NCBI GenBank assembly: GCA_016791325.1 | Contig: JAEUMU010000055.1 | Span: 1-8,506 of the forward strand | DNA length: 8,506 bases | Reading direction: 5' to 3' | Origin: Hyphomonadaceae bacterium | GTDB taxonomy: Bacteria > Pseudomonadota > Alphaproteobacteria > Caulobacterales > Aquidulcibacteraceae | Shown: piece after piece, positions 6,798-8,506 of the stretch | Layout of the letters: every line of letters begins with the position of its first letter | Numbering within the stretch: the stretch's first letter is position 1 | The notes under the pieces: model-generated | Databases searched by the model: none | What the model was told of the DNA's origin: nothing | What the model saw: the letters and a program-made list of their open reading frames with translations, nothing else | Position numbers and translations under genes: made by a program

Positions 6798-8212
6798 TGC
6801 GCTATCTCTCCACACGCGGCCAGGCGCCGTCCGTTTCATTCTTTGAGGCCGTATTGGCGGGGATGGCGCCCGATGGCGGCCTCTACGCGCCGGAAAGCTT
6901 TCCGATCGTCTTCGCGGACACCGCCGAACGCGCCAACGTCGCCAGCATGTCGTTCAGCTTCACCGCCTCGCAGGTGCTGGCTGCATTCGGCGCAGGGGCC
7001 TCCGCCGCGCATTTGGCGAGTGACGCCTACTTGCCAAACCCGCCAGCGCCGCGGGCGTTTCCCATGCATGTTGCGCCGCTGGTGCAGATTGGCCCCGGCG
7101 AATGGGTGCTCGAACTTTTTCATGGGCCCTCGCTGTCCTTCAAGGACATCGCCATGCAACTGATCGGCCCGCTTTACGATCACGCCCTGGCGCAGCAAGG
7201 GCGGCGGCTTTCAGTGCTCTGCGCCACTTCCGGTGATACGGGCGGTGCGGCGGTTGAAGCGCTCAAAGGTCGCGAGCGTGTCGATCTTTTCGTGCTGACG
7301 CCAAAGGGCCGTGTCTCGGAGGTGCAGCGCCGTTTTATGACCACAAGCGGCGCCGCCAACGTGCACGCTCTGGAGATCGACGGCGATTTCGACGCCTGCC
7401 AGGCCATCGTCAAAGCGCTGTTCGCCGATGCGGCTTTTGCGGCGCGCGCGCAGCTTTCTGGCGTCAATTCGATCAACTGGGCGCGCATCGCTGCGCAGTC
7501 GGTTTATTACCATGTCGCCGCCAACACGCTTTCGGCGCACGGGCCGGTGAACTTCGTGGTGCCCACTGGCAATTTTGGCGATGCGTATTCGGGTTGGGTG
7601 GCCAAGCAGATGGGCGCACCGATTGGCCGAATCGTGCTTGCTGTGAACGCCAACGATATTTTGTACCGCGCCGTAAAAACCGGTCGTTACGAGCGCGCCG
7701 CGCGCTCGCAGGCAACGCTTTCCCCGGCCATGGACATACAAGTTGCGTCAAACTTCGAGCGCATCCTATTCGAGGCGCTGGGGCGTGACGACGCGGCCTT
7801 GCGTGCGCTCTATGCGGGCTTCGCGCAATCTGGAGGGTTTGAAATCCCGCCCGCAGCGCTAGCGCGCCTGCGCGAAGATTTCGACGCCGTCTCCGTGAGC
7901 GACGCCGATACCGAAAAGGCCATGCAAGCCGTCTATGGCGATGTCGGCTACGTCGCGTGCCCGCATACGGCGGTGGCGCTCGAGGCGCTCTGGACCGTGG
8001 ACCCACCGCTCGATGCGCGCCCGGTGGTGTCGTTGGCGACCGCGCATCCAGCCAAGTTTCCCGAAACCGTTGCGCGCATAACCGGCGTGCACCCGCCTTT
8101 GCCGGCCAAATGCGCCGATCTGTTTTCGCGCTCGGAAAGCCTCGCGCCGCTCCCCGCCGATGGCGAGGCGGTGAAAGCCTATATCCGCGCCCGGAGCCGC
8201 GCGTGGAGCTAG
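6797..8212 (+). CDS. thrC: Threonine synthase
   Basis: ThrC is a cytoplasmic PLP enzyme that converts O-phospho-L-homoserine to L-threonine and phosphate, the last step of threonine synthesis. The 471-aa product begins with MRYLSTRGQAPSVSFFEAVL and has the DGGLYAPE signature. The PLP lysine is K116 in SLSFKD. Phosphate- and cofactor-contact motifs are ATSGDTGGAA (143-152) and PTGNFGD (256-262). The length fits the longer bacterial ThrC class. The frame is open upstream to 6698, inside SURF1. The ATG at 6797 is preferred because it matches the family N-terminus and has GAGG at 6789-6792. It shares one base with the SURF1 stop. Its 3' end overlaps the M16 peptidase start by 10 bases. No link to respiration is known; it looks like an amino-acid gene carried in the same transcription unit. 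Confidence 0.96.
   Translation: MRYLSTRGQAPSVSFFEAVLAGMAPDGGLYAPESFPIVFADTAERANVASMSFSFTASQVLAAFGAGASAAHLASDAYLPNPPAPRAFPMHVAPLVQIGPGEWVLELFHGPSLSFKDIAMQLIGPLYDHALAQQGRRLSVLCATSGDTGGAAVEALKGRERVDLFVLTPKGRVSEVQRRFMTTSGAANVHALEIDGDFDACQAIVKALFADAAFAARAQLSGVNSINWARIAAQSVYYHVAANTLSAHGPVNFVVPTGNFGDAYSGWVAKQMGAPIGRIVLAVNANDILYRAVKTGRYERAARSQATLSPAMDIQVASNFERILFEALGRDDAALRALYAGFAQSGGFEIPPAALARLREDFDAVSVSDADTEKAMQAVYGDVGYVACPHTAVALEALWTVDPPLDARPVVSLATAHPAKFPETVARITGVHPPLPAKCADLFSRSESLAPLPADGEAVKAYIRARSRAWS
8193..8196 (+). promoter_or_regulatory. Ribosome binding site of the M16 peptidase gene within thrC
   Basis: GGAG lies six bases before the GTG at 8203, inside the last codons of thrC. It supports the GTG start and translational coupling. 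Confidence 0.5.
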
Positions 8213-8506
8213 AACTCGTCCGCCTGCCGAACGGCGTGCGTGTGGCGCTCGATCCCATGCCGGGCCTGGGCACGGCGGCGCTTGGCGTATGGCTGCGCGT
8301 CGGCGCGCGGTGGGAGCCGGTCGAACACAACGGCATTGCGCACTTGTTCGAGCACATGGCCTTCAAAGGCGCCGGCAGCCGCGATGCGCGCCAGTTCGCC
8401 GAAGCGATCGAGAATGTCGGCGGCGTGATGAACGCGGCCACCGGCTATGAGCGCACGGCCTATTATGCGAGGGTCGTGCGCGAGAGCGCCCCGTTCGCGC
8501 TCGATC
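8203..8506 (+). CDS. M16 family zinc metallopeptidase (processing peptidase-like), 3' end cut off
   Basis: The first 101 codons of an M16 (insulinase/mitochondrial processing peptidase) family protein are visible; the gene continues past the right edge. It starts at GTG, overlaps thrC by 10 bases and opens with ELVRLPNGVRVALDPMPG, the usual first strand. The inverted zinc motif HxxEH is present as H47-L-F-E50-H51, followed by MAFKGAGSR. NAATGYERTAYYARV further on matches the family's N-A-x-T-x-x-E-x-T-x-Y-Y block. The third zinc ligand, a Glu about 76 residues after the HxxEH glutamate, would lie outside the window. With an intact HxxEH this is probably an active, beta-MPP/PqqL-like peptidase rather than an inactive partner subunit. 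There is no signal peptide at this start, which suggests a cytoplasmic location. The substrate is unknown. Confidence 0.93.
   Translation, partial: MELELVRLPNGVRVALDPMPGLGTAALGVWLRVGARWEPVEHNGIAHLFEHMAFKGAGSRDARQFAEAIENVGGVMNAATGYERTAYYARVVRESAPFALD

Noticed and set aside
7473..8441. 322-codon minus-strand open frame opposite thrC and the M16 gene
   Set aside because: Arg/Pro/Ala-rich shadow spanning two well-supported genes on the other strand.

Overview
This window carries the aa3-type cytochrome c oxidase (complex IV) gene cluster of a high-GC alphaproteobacterium. The gene order is ctaC - ctaD - ctaB - small ORF - ctaG - ctaE - DUF983 - SURF1 - thrC - M16 peptidase. From general knowledge this arrangement is typical of Alphaproteobacteria. 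The GC-rich composition, GTG/TTG starts and short overlaps would fit Caulobacterales/Hyphomonadaceae-like lineages, but that finer placement is an inference and no marker gene here proves it.

Layout. Positions 1-476 (minus strand) hold the 5' part of a gene for an exported TPR-repeat protein that runs off the left edge. A 132-bp divergent intergenic region (477-608) separates it from the oxidase cluster and holds a perfect 7-bp stem hairpin, a 7-nt direct repeat and a strong Shine-Dalgarno sequence for ctaC. From 609 to the right edge everything reads on the plus strand with almost no spacing: ctaC (609-1469), ctaD (1480-3150), ctaB (3161-4072), a 48-aa single-membrane-span ORF (4069-4215), ctaG (4212-4778), a 50-nt gap, ctaE (4829-5740), DUF983 (5737-6108), SURF1 (6105-6797), thrC (6797-8212) and a 3'-truncated M16 metallopeptidase (8203-edge). 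No terminator-like structure is visible inside the cluster, so it may be one transcription unit.

How the genes work together. CtaC (CuA subunit), CtaD (heme a, heme a3-CuB subunit) and CtaE are the three core subunits. CtaB makes heme O from heme B, the precursor of heme A. CtaG (Cox11 family) delivers copper to CuB. SURF1 assists heme a insertion. The 48-aa protein and the DUF983 protein are conserved-looking cluster members without known function and are candidate assembly factors. ThrC (threonine synthase) and the M16 peptidase are not respiratory proteins but are translationally coupled to the end of the oxidase block. Heme A synthase (ctaA/cox15) is not in the window. All catalytic and metal-binding residues checked in the core subunits are present.

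I found no mobile element, CRISPR array, tRNA/rRNA or clearly novel system. The points most worth a second look are the overlooked 48-aa ORF, the DUF983 protein, the divergent middle of SURF1, the histidine ladder at the CtaD N-terminus and the inverted/direct repeats ahead of ctaC.
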